Source: Chrysomallon squamiferum (Eukaryota > Mollusca > Gastropoda > Neomphalida > Peltospiridae). From it: a DNA stretch of 64,000 bases. Of the stretch, positions 33,509 to 45,063 are shown in pieces. Location: the NCBI GenBank assembly GCA_012295275.1, contig CM022671.1, forward strand, positions 11,439,178 to 11,503,177, given 5' to 3'. Made by a program: the position numbers and the translations under genes. How positions within the stretch are numbered: the first letter of the stretch is position 1; every line of letters starts with the position of its first letter. The notes under the pieces were generated by a model. That model did not search any database. It saw nothing but the letters and a program-made list of their open reading frames with translations, and was not told the origin of the DNA.

Positions 33509-36393
33509 TTATGGTGCATCCAGACATTTAATTACTTCAACCTGACCATGATCAAGAGTAAAAAACTCCTCCATGAATCCTTTTTGTTTTAGTATTACTG
33601 CTATTTTCTCTTTGGGTTCCATGTATGGCTAAAAGAAAACCATAATGAAATGTCAAAAAAACATACTCTTCTAAATACAAATTTTAAACAATAATATTAC
33701 ACACAGTAATAATAATTATATGGCACTAGAAGTCAGGTTAATTCTAAATTCCTTTCATTTAGGGTATTTATATATGTATGGATGTATTGATGCCTTTTTG
33801 TAAATATTGTTTTTTGCCTTTATACATACTTGATTCAAATTTCTTAGAAAATATAATGATAAATGTTTATATTATGTTGAGTGATACAAAACATCAAATA
33901 CTCCTTAGATATGCTGACTCATTCTTTTCAGTGTAATCACTATTTGACCAAAAAATAAAAAATAAAATAAACAAATAACAAAATACAATGAAATGCCTAC
34001 TCACTAAATAAACTATCATGTTTTAAATGTTTAACATCTGAAATCAAATAACCAAATTTACAAAAAGTAATAACTTGCCTCGTAAGTCAGTTTGAATGTT
34101 CCCCAGTGAATGCCCAATGACCTCTCTGCTTTGACATCTTGATGGATTTTGATGGCTTCTTCGGGGTTCACATGTTGAGCTTTCATGAATTCTCTGAAAA
34201 CAAACATTAAAATGTAATTTCCAAAACATTTGTTGATATTAAGGAAATGATTTCTAACCATAGTTTACAAATAAAATAAACAATAAACCATTCCTTCATT
34301 TCATCATTATTAAATTATTTCTCTAAATGATATTTTTCTGTTTATTTATAAAGTAAATATATGATAAAAAAATATAAAGCTATGCTGACAAAGCTCATTA
34401 AGGCTGCAACAAATAAAAATTTATTCTGTGAAATGTTTTTAATTCAGCATTAATTTTGGAACAGAGAACAAATCATTGATTTATTATACACCATTTTTAG
34501 CAAATAATAATTTATTTCACACTGCTCTCAGTAGAACAGAAAAGTGTTTGTAAATTATCTGTTTTAGTTTTATAACCTCAGACAAATGAAATTACTCTAT
34601 TCAAATTCTGCATTTAGATATGTAACATTTGAACTATACATCAATAATTTTTAAACCAAATTTAATATTCTAATATGAAGTGAACATTTAGAGAGACACT
34701 ACTAGTATGTTTTAGTGGGTCATATTAGTGAACTACCAGCAAATGGAATTACAGTGTAATTTGTATGGCCAGCATAAATATTTATTTCAATAACATGAAA
34801 CGTGGACATACAAGTAAATACATTATTATCAAAAAATAACTTCATTTTATTTACCTTACATTATTGTAATTATTTCCATAAATGATATATTTATGATAAA
34901 AACATCAACAATATTTTTACCGTGGTTCACAAGCTCCAATAGGAATGGCAGCCAGTGAGAACTTCCCATATTTTTTTCCAATTGTTTTAAAAACTGGACA
35001 GTAACCAGTATCCCCAGCAAAGTAAAATTTATGTCTGGGTCCAATGACAGCCCAGCTACACCACAGAGTCTGAATCATAAGCAAAATTAAAATATTAATA
35101 ATAATAATTGAAATCTGTTATAGACACCACAAAACAATAAAAATTATTAATTTATTAGAAGTTAAAGTACCAAATTATTAATAACAGTTACTAACATTTT
35201 GGCAAAAAACTGACTCATATTTTTGGAAACCAAAAGCCTTGGAAAAGTTTTGGTAAGTTATAATTTTATAAATAATATATTTCATGAAAAGATAAAAACA
35301 AAGTACCCTGTTAGTGTCAAACATTCCTCGTTTGCTCCAGTGTTGACATGGCAAACAAACAAAGGTGACCTTCTTTTCATTTATATCATCAGTTTTTTCA
35401 TCCCACCATGAAAGCTCCACCACATTTTCACATTTCTCTTTCTCCAGCCATGATTTTAGTTTCATTGGGACGTACCACCTGAGAGTTTTCCCATATTTTT
35501 TCTTGGAGTTTTCTCACAGAGTCAACATCCAGATGGTCATAATGATTATGGCTTATCAGAACTGCATCAATGTTTGGCAAATCCTCAATTTTACATGGCG
35601 TTGGTCTGTATCGTTTAGGAGACAACAATGTCTGGAACAAAATCTGATTTTATTCCACCACACCTTTCACTGAAAATAGGATCAGTTAAAACGGTGAATC
35701 CATCAAACTGTACCAGGACAGTGGCGTGTCCAATCCACAAGGTGCGTATTCCTCTTTCTGGTGACTCCTTAAACTCATCAAGATTTGGCTTCCTTACTGG
35801 CAGACTCTTATCCAGTTCCTGACAAAATTATGAACCATATTAATGTATATTGACATTAAACATGTACTTTTAAATCTGAAAAATATTTTTGATTTTCTTT
35901 AATGTAGATGTTAAGACAGCAGTATTTGTTGTTAATTATATTAATGTCTAAAAATTCCTGTTTAAAGACACACATTCAAGTTTATTTTTAAATCTACTTT
36001 TCAACAAAACTTTTTCAGTTGTAACATTTGGCAGACATACAAAAGAAAAACCATCATGAATTTCGTTTTTGTTAGCTTAGACTAGCTGTCAGTTTTTGAA
36101 TATCATTCAGTTTACACTATAACAAATTTTAATAGGAAGGTGTGTGTGTATGTGTGAACAGAAAAGAAAATTACATCATTCATGTATACATTAAAAAATT
36201 AAACAATAAACAAAATGTGTGAACAAACCTGTTTACATTTAGGAATATTACTGAAATCTTTGTCAATAAAAATAAATTTAAACAGCTGCCAAGGTTTGCT
36301 GCTGGGAACACCTGTCCATTCGAGCCAAGGGTTATCATAACTGAAAAAGTGTATCTTAGGTTTGACTTCTCCATAAATGTCTGCATTATGTTC
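33509..36393 (-). pseudogene. NAPEPLD: NAPE-PLD copy 1, frameshifted
   Basis: This is a tandem copy of the N-acylphosphatidylethanolamine-hydrolysing phospholipase D gene. The exons on the minus strand are 36229-36393, 35307-35818, 34921-35069, 34079-34193 and 33509-33628. The metal-binding signature HNHYDH, QHW, GDTGY and IHWGT can all be found. The catalytic exon is 512 nt against 510 in the other copy, with one extra base near 35621 (GAGAC for GAGC) and one extra T in the run 35496-35501. The frame is therefore lost between the start of the beta-lactamase-type fold and the HxHxDH motif, and again after it. No first coding exon was recognised upstream. The conserved IPIGAYEP motif reads GACEP. 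A pseudogene or sequencing error in two runs are both possible. Confidence 0.75.
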
Positions 36394-36466
36394 CTGGCAA
36401 AAGAATGAATTATACTAGTATTTCAGTTGTTTGTTTGTTTATTCTCACTCTTGTTTTCTTTTTCTG

Positions 36467-36468
<2 letters not shown>

Positions 36469-36498
<30 letters not shown>

Positions 36499-36522
36499 TA
36501 TATATATATATATATATTTAAA
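36469..36522. repeat. T run followed by (TA)n
   Basis: About 27 T bases are followed by TA dinucleotides in the sequence upstream of NAPE-PLD copy 1. The equivalent site in copy 2 (41987-42004) has a shorter T run, so this is a fast-changing tract in otherwise duplicated DNA. Confidence 0.85.
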
Positions 36523-36752
36523 ATATTTTTCAGCTATAACTATTATGTATTTCAAAAAGTGCTTAACATCTTCAAAATATAAAAATATTTTCTTTGTATC
36601 AGATAGCAATCAATACTTAGTGATGAAAATAATGGTCTGAAAATCCAATCTGAATTCCATTTAAAATATTACTATGTCTATTCAAAAATAAATAATTAAA
36701 ACTGTCATTTAATAGTTTCATTTGTTGCAGAATTTTCTGCTGTTTAAAAACA

Positions 36753-36783
<31 letters not shown>

Positions 36784-37404
36784 AATATTAATGTTAAAAA
36801 TGTTTTAAATAATTCAAATTACTTGCACACATGCATGCACCTACAAACAAACCTGTTTTCTAAAAAATGAAATCAGCCAGTTTATTATGTAACTAAACAT
36901 TTTCCAAGTCTTTCTTATCAGTTCTATCTGGGGAAGCATGTGAGAGGATCTGGCCTTGTCAGATATGATTTTTTTTATCAACATCCATGGATTTGTTTTC
37001 TAGAAATAACAATAACAGTCACATAAATAATACTTGTAATAGCTATGATACTAATATCAACAAAGTCAGTAATAACAACTGTATCATTCCTTTAGTCTAG
37101 TTTAGAAATATTGCATTATTGTCTTTCTATTTTTCAACACTTTTTGGTATCGATTTCATAATAAAAAATAAATAAATAAATAAGTATAAACAAAAAACAA
37201 GACGTCTGATAAAAAAAAAAAAAAAAGAGAAGAAATAATAATAATACGATTTAAAGAATATACACATTTTATTAAATATTTTAGATAATTTAACATAGCA
37301 TTTTAGTTTTTCAACCAATGAAGAAACAAACTATATTTAATCATTGCAAAACATTAAGAAAAATTTGCGCTGACAAAGCCATGATCTAACCTGTAGGATT
37401 AAGT

Positions 37405-37429
37405 TGTAGTAGTAGTAGTAGTAGTAGTA

Positions 37430-37488
<59 letters not shown>
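37405..37488. repeat. (TAG)n(TAA)n microsatellite
   Basis: About eight TAG units run into about 20 TAA/AAT units, 50 bp from the ISRE-like element of NAPE-PLD copy 1. It lies on the transcribed side, where the 5' UTR or first splice donor would be expected. Confidence 0.9.
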
Positions 37489-37541
37489 TTTGACCTTCTT
37501 TCCTTAACGCAATCAGGAAATATTTATCGAAGTGGTTTTGT

Positions 37542-37579
37542 CAGTTTCGGTTTCATTTTCTTCATTGCTACACTTCCGA
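37542..37579 (-). promoter_or_regulatory. ISRE-like element plus ETS site, NAPE-PLD copy 1
   Basis: Plus strand CAGTTTCGGTTTCATTTTC (37542-37560) reads on the minus strand as GAAAATGAAACCGAAACTG. This gives two overlapping matches to the IRF/ISRE consensus GAAANNGAAAC. Next to it, CACTTCCGA (37571-37579) is an ETS core (CGGAAGTG) on the minus strand. The block is shared with 43582-43600 upstream of the other copy. The sites are seen; IRF binding is inferred. Confidence 0.55.
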
Positions 37580-38052
37580 TGTTCATATAATATAAATTAA
37601 CATAAATATTAAAAATAATCTTACAAGCAGCAAATAATATTTTACTTAATAAAACGCGTTTTAAATTATTCATCACTTGATTTTCCAATAAAAAGTAATA
37701 TTTTTAAAATTTATTTTGTTTGCGCATGACGCAATACTGAAACTATGAATAAACTAGTTGCTACTTGTTAATTAACCCGATGGGCTAAATAAAAGAATAT
37801 TTTGCCGAAGTACGAATTACTCCGCCCTGATGTTATATAAACCTTTCCACCGTAAATAATTACAGGAAGCTTTTCTAGGTGTGGCGCAAAGCTCTCTCGG
37901 AACTAATCGGTATACAATACACCAATTATTATTATTACTTTGTAAATGTAATTCAAAGACTTCAAAATATGACCGAAAACGCAGTACACATCATCCAGAA
38001 GCATTTCTGTATAAACCATAGTCAATAGTGTAATAGATTCTGGCTTGAGAGA

Positions 38053-38107
38053 GAAGCGTGCCTGTCGTAGACGTGCATCACAACAGCTCGCTCTGATTAG
38101 CACGTTG
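38053..38107. repeat. Dispersed repeat, copy 2
   Basis: This matches 30405-30459 without the partner arm of the hairpin. In the shared minus-strand frame every difference between the two copies across 17 codons falls at a third codon position, leaving only one amino-acid change (E to D). Confidence 0.55.
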
Positions 38108-38199
38108 TTTTTCTGTCTGTGTAATGAATTGATTTTAAGTTGTTAAAACCTGAAATCAGTGCACACAGGTGCAGTGTTAGAGAAGAAAAAAAAAGAAGA

Positions 38200-38990
38200 T
38201 AATCGAGGTAAATGATTTGCGATTGTGTTTATTAAAATCACAAACGGATCCCAATCTGCCTACTACACTGGCTCAACTCCGTGTCTGAGCAGTAGATCCA
38301 CATGAACATATTATACATTGACACAAAAAAGTACTCAAGGCCAAACAAATATAAGTTCAAACAGTAAATTTAGCAACTGGGTATTACTGCAGTTTAGATT
38401 GTCAGCAGAGTTTTACTAATATTTGTATTTACACAGACAACAAAATTACACATATACACACGTCAGGGTAACATATATATACACTGATATAAACAGCAAT
38501 ACTTATAATAAAAATATATAGTTACGTAAGAATATAAATATTTATGGATATACAAATAAAAATACAACAAAGTACTGAACAATATTATTACAGTGCACAA
38601 CAAACCATCACAGGAATTAACACAAACTAAAAAATGTTATCAAGAAAATAACAGGTACTTTTCTCTTGAAAATGGTTAATCTCGGGAATGATATTTATTG
38701 ATCATTAACTATATTAATCTTTATTATTATTGTGTAACTGAATACAAAGTTCATCTATAAATTTCTATAACTAAAGCAAAATCCAAATGTAACTTGAAAG
38801 CTTAAAAAGGTTTGTAATTAATAACAAATTTTTTTAAAATTTTGCCACATTATCTCATTCATCAGATTAAGGTGAAAATCATGTTTTGCTTTTGATAAAG
38901 ATGTGATTTTCCAGCTGATTCAATATCAGTATGGTTTGTTCTTCAAGTGACAGTGGATGAAGAATTGATTCTGTAGAAGTCTCGACACTA
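38200..38990. other. Spacer and probable 3' UTR of NAPE-PLD copy 2
   Basis: AT-rich DNA below the stop codon at 38994, with no coding exon seen on either strand. The tandem arrangement means the promoter region of copy 1 starts within about 1 kb of the 3' end of copy 2. Confidence 0.5.
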
Positions 38991-38993
38991 GTG

Positions 38994-41900
38994 TTATATT
39001 TGCTGCATGTTTGCTGCATCCAGACATTTAATTACTTCAATCTGACCATGATCAAGAGTAAAAAACACCTTCTCCATGAATCCTTTTTGTTTTAGTATTT
39101 CAGCTATTTTCTCTTTCGGTTGCATGTATGGCTAAAATTAAATAAGATTGAAATATCATAAAATGACTAGTAATAACAGTAATCATAATCAGTATTAACT
39201 GATATATTTGAAAATAACTTCTACAAAGATCTGAATGAAATACTTGATTGCAATCTGCTTAGCAGTTAATTTAGAGGTAGCATAATTTATCTTTTAATGA
39301 GGTCAGTTTAATTGTGTAAAATTTAATTCAGTTTATAAAGTGAAACAGTCATCTATGTATTCATTTAGTCTCATGTTTGTCATTTACATAGATATTTAAT
39401 TTTCTCATACCGAACTAATTTACCAAACTAGCTTTATGTTAGCATCTACAACCATACGCAATACATTTGGTTTTGAATGTCCTTTAGTAGTGTTCAGTCC
39501 ACGATCACTTACCTTGAAAATGAAATTACTGTAAGTTCATTTCCTAAATCATTTAAATATATCATGTGATAATTATCCAGTGGTTTATAAGATTGTTCAG
39601 TGTAACAAATTAACTAATGAAACAAATAACAAAATATAACAAATTACCTAATCAAACAAAAAACAAAATTAATAAAACAAATTACCTAATGAAACAGATA
39701 ACAAAATATAACACATTCCTAATGGAACAAATAACAAAAGTAATATAAGAAGTTACCTAAAGAAACAAATAACAAACTATAACAAATTCCTTAATGAAAC
39801 AAATAACAAAAGTAATTGAAAAATTACCTAATGAAACAAATAACAAAAGCAATATGACAAATAACAAAAGCAATATGACAAATAACAAAAGCAATAAAAC
39901 AAATTATCTAATCAAACAAATAACAAAAGTGATAAAAGAAATTACATAATCAAACAAATAACAAAAGTAATAACAAACCTCCTAATCCATGAAATAACAA
40001 AAGTAGTAATGTATTGTTACAAATTTTTAAACTAAGAAATCACTTTTATGCAAATTGTACAAGCATATTCATGAAAGAATAACTTGCCTCATAAGTCAGT
40101 TTGAATGTTCCCCAGTGAATGCCCAATGACCTCTCTGCTTTGACATCTTCATGGATTTTGATGGCTTCTTCAGGGTTCACATGCTGAGCTTTCATGAATT
40201 CTCTAAAAACAAAAAAATATTTTTCCAATATTTTTGTTGATACTAAGGAAATGTCTGTAACAAAGTTGTAATCATGATTATTCAGACATATGTGATATCA
40301 CAGTAATTAATATTTTATCTCTGTGACACATAATATTTTTTTTCCTGTGTTATAATATAATTTATGGCTCTATTTACCTTGGCTCATAAGCTCCAATAGG
40401 AATGGCAGCCAGTGAGAACTTCCCATATTTTTTTCCAATTGTTTTAAAAACTGGACAGTAACCAGTATCCCCAGCAAAGTAAAATTTATGTCTGGGTCCA
40501 ATGACAGCCCAGCTACACCACAGAGTCTGAATCATAAGCAAAATTAAAATATTAATAATAATAATTGAAATCTGTTATAGACACCACAAAACAATAAAAA
40601 TTACTAATTTATTAGAAGTTAAAGTACCAAATTATTAATAACAGTTACTAACATTTTGGCAAAAAACTGACTCATATTTTTGGAAACCAAAAGCCTTGGA
40701 AAAGTTTTGGTAAGTTATAATTTTATAAATAATATATTTCATGAAAAGATAAAAACAAAGTACCCTGTTAGTGTCAAACATTCCTCGTTTGCTCCAGTGT
40801 TGACATGGCAAACAAACAAAGGTGACCTTCTTTTCATTTATATCATCAGTTTTTTCATCCCACCATGAAAGCTCCACCACATTTTCACATTTCTCTTTCT
40901 CCAGCCATGATTTTAGTTTCATTGGGACGTACCACCTGAGAGTTTTCCCATATTTTTCTTGGAGTTTTCTCACAGAGTCAACATCCAGATGGTCATAATG
41001 ATTATGGCTTATCAGAACTGCATCAATGTTTGGCAAATCCTCAATTTTACATGGCGTTGGTCTGTATCGTTTAGGAGCAACAATGTCTGGAACAAAATCT
41101 GATTTTATTCCACCACACCTTTCACTGAAAATAGGATCAGTTAAAACGGTGAATCCATCAAACTGTACCAGGACAGTGGCGTGTCCAATCCACAAGGTGC
41201 GTATTCCTCTTTCTGGTGACTCCTTAAACTCATCAAGATTTGGCTTCCTTACTGGCAGACTCTTATCCAGTTCCTGACAAAATTATGAACCATATTAATG
41301 TATATTGACATTAAACATGTACTTTTAAATCTGAAAAATATTTTTGATTTTCTTTAATGTAGATGTTAAGACAGCAGTATTTGTTGTTAATTATATTAAT
41401 GTCTAAAAATTCCTGTTTAAAGACACACATTCAAGTTTATTTTTAAATCTACTTTTCAACAGAACATTTTCAGTTGTAACATTTGTCAGACATACAAAAG
41501 AAAAACCATGAATTTCTTTTTTGTTAGCTTAGACAAGATGTCATTTTTTGAAAATTGGCAGATACTGAAATAAATAACAAATAATTATCACATCTCTGAA
41601 TACCATTCAATTTATACTATTAACAAATATTACTAGGAAATTGTTGTTTTGTTTTGTGTGTAAATAGAAAAGAAAATGACATCATTTGCATATATAGATA
41701 TATAAAATATTTTAAAAATTAAACAGTAAACAAAATGTGTGATCAAACCTGTTCAGATTCAGGAATATTACTGAAATCCTCGTTCCAAAGAATAAACTTT
41801 GACAGCTGCCAAGGTTTGCTGCTGGGAACACCTGTCCATTCGAGCCAAGGGTTATCATAACTGAAATAGTGTACCTTAGGTTTGACTTCTCCATAAATGT

Positions 41901-43261
41901 CTGCATTATGTTCCTGGCAAAAGAATGAATTATACTAGTATTTCAGTTGTTTATTTGTTTATTCTCACTTTTTTTTCTTTTTCTGTTTTTTTTTTTTTTT
42001 TTTTATGTATATTTCAAATATTTTTTTTTAATATATATATTTCAAATATTTTTCAGCTGTAACTATTATGTATTTCAAAAAGTGCTTAACATCTTCAAAA
42101 TATAAAAATATTTTCTTTGTATCAGATAGCAATCAATACTTAGTGATGAAAATCCAATTTGAATTCCATTTAAAATATTACTATGTCTATTCAAAAATAA
42201 ATAATTATCGAATTATTTATCTTAGGTTTGACTTTTCCATTAGTGTTATGTTCCTGGCAAAAGAATGAATTACACTAGTATTTGAGTTGTTTGTTTATTC
42301 TCTATTTTCTTTTCTTTTTTTTTATATTTCAAATATTTTTCAGCTGTAACTATTATGTATTTCAAAAAGTGCTTAACATCTTCAAAATATAAAAATATTT
42401 TGTTTGTGTCAGAGACCTCAAACAATATTTTTTTTTTTTTTTTTTTTAAAGTTTTCTATTTAAAGAAAAATATAATTATCATAAAAAGATTTTGGAATGT
42501 TACTTTTATCCTCATATTTTGTAAACAAAATATTAATGGGCGCCTATTTCAGGAAATGCATTTCTCCAAATCAAAACGGTTTCTAAAAATATATAAAATT
42601 TCAGTTTTATCGAAACCAAACTGAGGGTGGTTACTCTTATTTTAATGGTATAAACAAGGAAACAAATAACCTCATAGGGTAATTAAATGTCCATGAGGGG
42701 CAGGCATCCAATCAGAGAAATGAACTTAATATTTTTGGTTGATTTATATTTAAATCGAATCAAGTTTTATTTTATGTTTCATCTATGTTTATATATCAAA
42801 AATATCTTCTTTTTTCATAACATTTCTCAGTACTAGGCCTTATGCTAGAGTCTGTGGGGCACACAATCAAGGAGTTGGTCCTGGGCATCACCAGACCTCT
42901 CCACGCTGCTGCATAGGATGTTCAAAATAAAGTTTTAAAAATATTGTTTAAAAATTATGAAACTGATATTTTCATGGGGGTGCCAGAATCTAACCTTGCT
43001 GGGCGTGACTTCTGTCAGTTCTGAAATACATTCTGCAGGTTTTACTTCTTTATTCTCAGTCATGCTGGGCTTGACTTCTGTCAGTTCTGAAATAGATTCT
43101 GCAGGTTTTACTTCTTTATTCTCAGTCATGCTGGGCTTGACTTCTTTCTCTTCTGAAATAGATTCTGCAGGTTTTATTTCTTTATTCTCAGTCATGCTGG
43201 GCTTGACTTCTTTCTCTTCTGAAATAGATTCTGCAGGTTTTACTTCTTTGTTCTCAGTCAT
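38994..43261 (-). CDS. NAPEPLD: NAPE-hydrolysing phospholipase D, copy 2 (intact)
   Basis: This is a zinc-dependent phosphodiesterase of the metallo-beta-lactamase fold that cleaves N-acylphosphatidylethanolamines to N-acylethanolamines (anandamide-type lipids) and phosphatidic acid at cell membranes. The exons on the minus strand are 42995-43261, 41749-41913, 40764-41273, 40378-40526, 40088-40202 and 38994-39131. The phases agree throughout and give 447 residues against 393 in human. Ligand motifs are present: [23 protein letters not shown] and IHWGTF, with [12 protein letters not shown] before the last. The first exon adds four 22-residue repeats ([12 protein letters not shown]...). An in-frame stop four codons upstream fixes the ATG at 43261. 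The intron after [11 protein letters not shown] uses a GC donor (GAG|GCAAGT). Assignment of the first exon rests on its phase and donor only. Confidence 0.88.
39595..40015. repeat. Degenerate minisatellite in NAPE-PLD copy 2 intron
   Basis: About 11-13 imperfect units of roughly 35-40 bp are built on AAACAAATAACAAAAGTAAT with variable AATTACCTAATG spacers. The last intron of copy 1 has one or two related units (33950-34010), so the array expanded after the duplication or contracted in copy 1. Confidence 0.75.
42048..42420. repeat. Local duplication with a partial NAPE-PLD exon
   Basis: The block 41870-42160 is partly repeated at 42217-42412. The second copy includes a shortened version of the acceptor end of exon 41749-41913 (TTGCCAG acceptor, then GAACATAACACTAATGG) but not the remainder of the exon. 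The motif TTATGTATTTCAAAAAGTGC therefore occurs at 42066, 42352 and, in the tandem gene, 36543. Confidence 0.7.
42998..43261 (-). repeat. Four in-frame 66-bp coding repeats
   Basis: Four head-to-tail 66-bp units encode [20 protein letters not shown]-type 22-residue blocks in the first coding exon of NAPE-PLD copy 2. They are rich in Glu, Lys, Ser and Pro and are predicted to be disordered. Units differ by a few bases, for example EEKEVKPS against ELTEVKPS. Confidence 0.9.
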
Positions 43262-43581
43262 GCTTCTTTATCCTCAGTATAATTTCCGTTTTCTACAAAA
43301 TGGAAAAATAAAATCAGTTTATATCATAATTAATTATTTAACAAATTGTTTTATATTATTTGTAGAGTGAAAAAAAATATTTACATAAATAAATTGTTGT
43401 TTATTTTATTTAGTAGCCTTTAAGTACAATAATAACAAACACCCGGATATAAAATATTGCTAACACAATTAAACATTACAATAATAAAGTAAGCAATTCA
43501 TATTAATAGTAAAAATAATAGTAACAACAAACCTTCAGTTTTCTAAAACTGATCAGGAAATATTAAAAAAATGCATCCGGT

Positions 43582-43600
43582 CAGTTTCGGTTTCGTTTTC
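43582..43600 (-). promoter_or_regulatory. ISRE-like element, NAPE-PLD copy 2 promoter
   Basis: Plus strand CAGTTTCGGTTTCGTTTTC reads on the minus strand as GAAAACGAAACCGAAACTG, again two overlapping GAAANNGAAAC matches. It lies 290 bp upstream of the acceptor (43293) of the first coding exon. The left part CAGTTTCGGTTTC is the same as the core of the classic vertebrate ISG15-type ISRE, from memory. A candidate non-coding first exon lies at about 43535-43560, ending at GAAG|GTTTGT. Confidence 0.6.
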
Positions 43601-43619
43601 ATTACATTGTGGTTCTTCA

Positions 43620-45063
43620 AGGTAAACATTTAGCATAATTTCTCCTGATTAACTATTTAACTTTCAAAATTTGTCGAAAAAGAACGGAAACAAAAAAAAG
43701 GGGGGGATGCAAAAAATAAATAATAGTAAGTGATAAAAATACCGCAGAAAGTTTAATCACGCATATAAAAACTTTCTGTGCTATTTTATATCACGTGTTT
43801 TATGAGCGGAAGTACACTTGTTCATGAAAATATTAGCGTTTAGTTTTTAGTATTGTCAGTAACCATTTGCCTATGGAGCAGTGAAATAATTGAATAAACA
43901 AACTATCCACACTTTCAAGTGTTTCATTTGTTGACCAATCTTCATTAATGAAATTGTGATACAATTACCATTTATGACAATAGAACATGGCGCGAGGAGT
44001 ACAAAACACCAACGGTTGACTTCATATATTTTTATGTATATAAATAATATCGACATAACTTACAACAACCCATGAAACAAATCTGCATTTAAAAATTTAA
44101 TTCTTTTTTTAAAAAAGGAAAATTTTAAAATATTAACTGTTTTCATTTGTATTCACAATGCAAATCCTTTTTCCACTTTTATATAAATTGATACTATTAT
44201 CCTAGAAGTACATTATCTGAGCTGTAATTGAAGCGAGTGAATACAAAATATCAAATGAGTAATTCAGTAATTGTTTGTAAATTTATAATATATTTATATT
44301 ATATCTATATCAGTGTTAGGATTTTCTCCCCCGGCATTTTGTCCGTGGAGGTTTTTTTTCTTCGAATTTTACAGATGCTGCCAGTGTCCTGTTTTACTGA
44401 ATTTTTGTTATCACTAATTTCAGTAAGGAATGCGTTAAATATTGCATCAATTGTATTGAAACCTTAAAAGAAGAAAGAAAAAAATAAACAAATAAAACTG
44501 GCTTTATCTTTACAGATATCTAAAAACAAAACTAATATACAAAAAAAAAAAAAAAAAAAAAAAAACATCGCCATAAAATACTACTGTAACTATACAAATG
44601 GTGGCAAATATATAACAAAAATGTTTTTATTCTGAGATTTTGTTAATTTCTCTGAAGGTAAATGTTAACCTTCTTTCATCGTCATGTAGATGTAATTTGA
44701 ATGCTATACTTATTGCAAAATGCCTTGTTTTAGATCTTCAGTCATCTTGTTGGGAAAAATGGTAACAAAATTATACCACAATAACTCTGTTACAATTATT
44801 TCACTGTACCCAGCTTTATACAAATCTACAAAAATAAGAATTTCAGAAAACATTATATTAAAAGTTTTTGATTTTATTGACATGTGACCGACAGTCACAC
44901 CTAAATGCAGCTAAAATTGGCTGGGGTTTTATCCACATTTGCAGTTGGGTTTTGATATTCAGCAGGTTTAAATTCAACAAATTTGTTCGTGTTCAGTGTA
45001 ATGTTCTAAAGAAATTAAAAGAAAACAAATGCTGCTTCTCTGTGTAGAAATTTATTTTATCTA
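43620..45063. other. Spacer between NAPE-PLD copy 2 and RFT1
   Basis: No coding exon is supported. It includes an A run at 44541-44566 and an ETS-like GCGGAAGT near 43806. RFT1 has a poly(A) signal (TTTATT at 45051-45056 on the plus strand) only 8 bases past its stop, so its 3' UTR may be very short. Confidence 0.5.

Noticed and set aside
35223-35411. Identical plus-strand frames at 35223 and 40680
   Set aside because: They are antisense across an NAPE-PLD exon/intron edge and are identical only because of the duplication.
39595-40015. Repeat array considered as CRISPR-like
   Set aside because: Units are degenerate with no unique spacers, and the DNA is a eukaryotic intron.
42957-43370. 137-codon plus-strand frame with repeats ([14 protein letters not shown])
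   Set aside because: It is antisense to the minus-strand repeat exon. The minus frame has a valid donor and phase and joins the NAPE-PLD exons.
43871-44467. Open frames of 60-80 codons on both strands between NAPE-PLD and RFT1
   Set aside because: Hydrophobic, AT-driven composition with no motif or splice partner.
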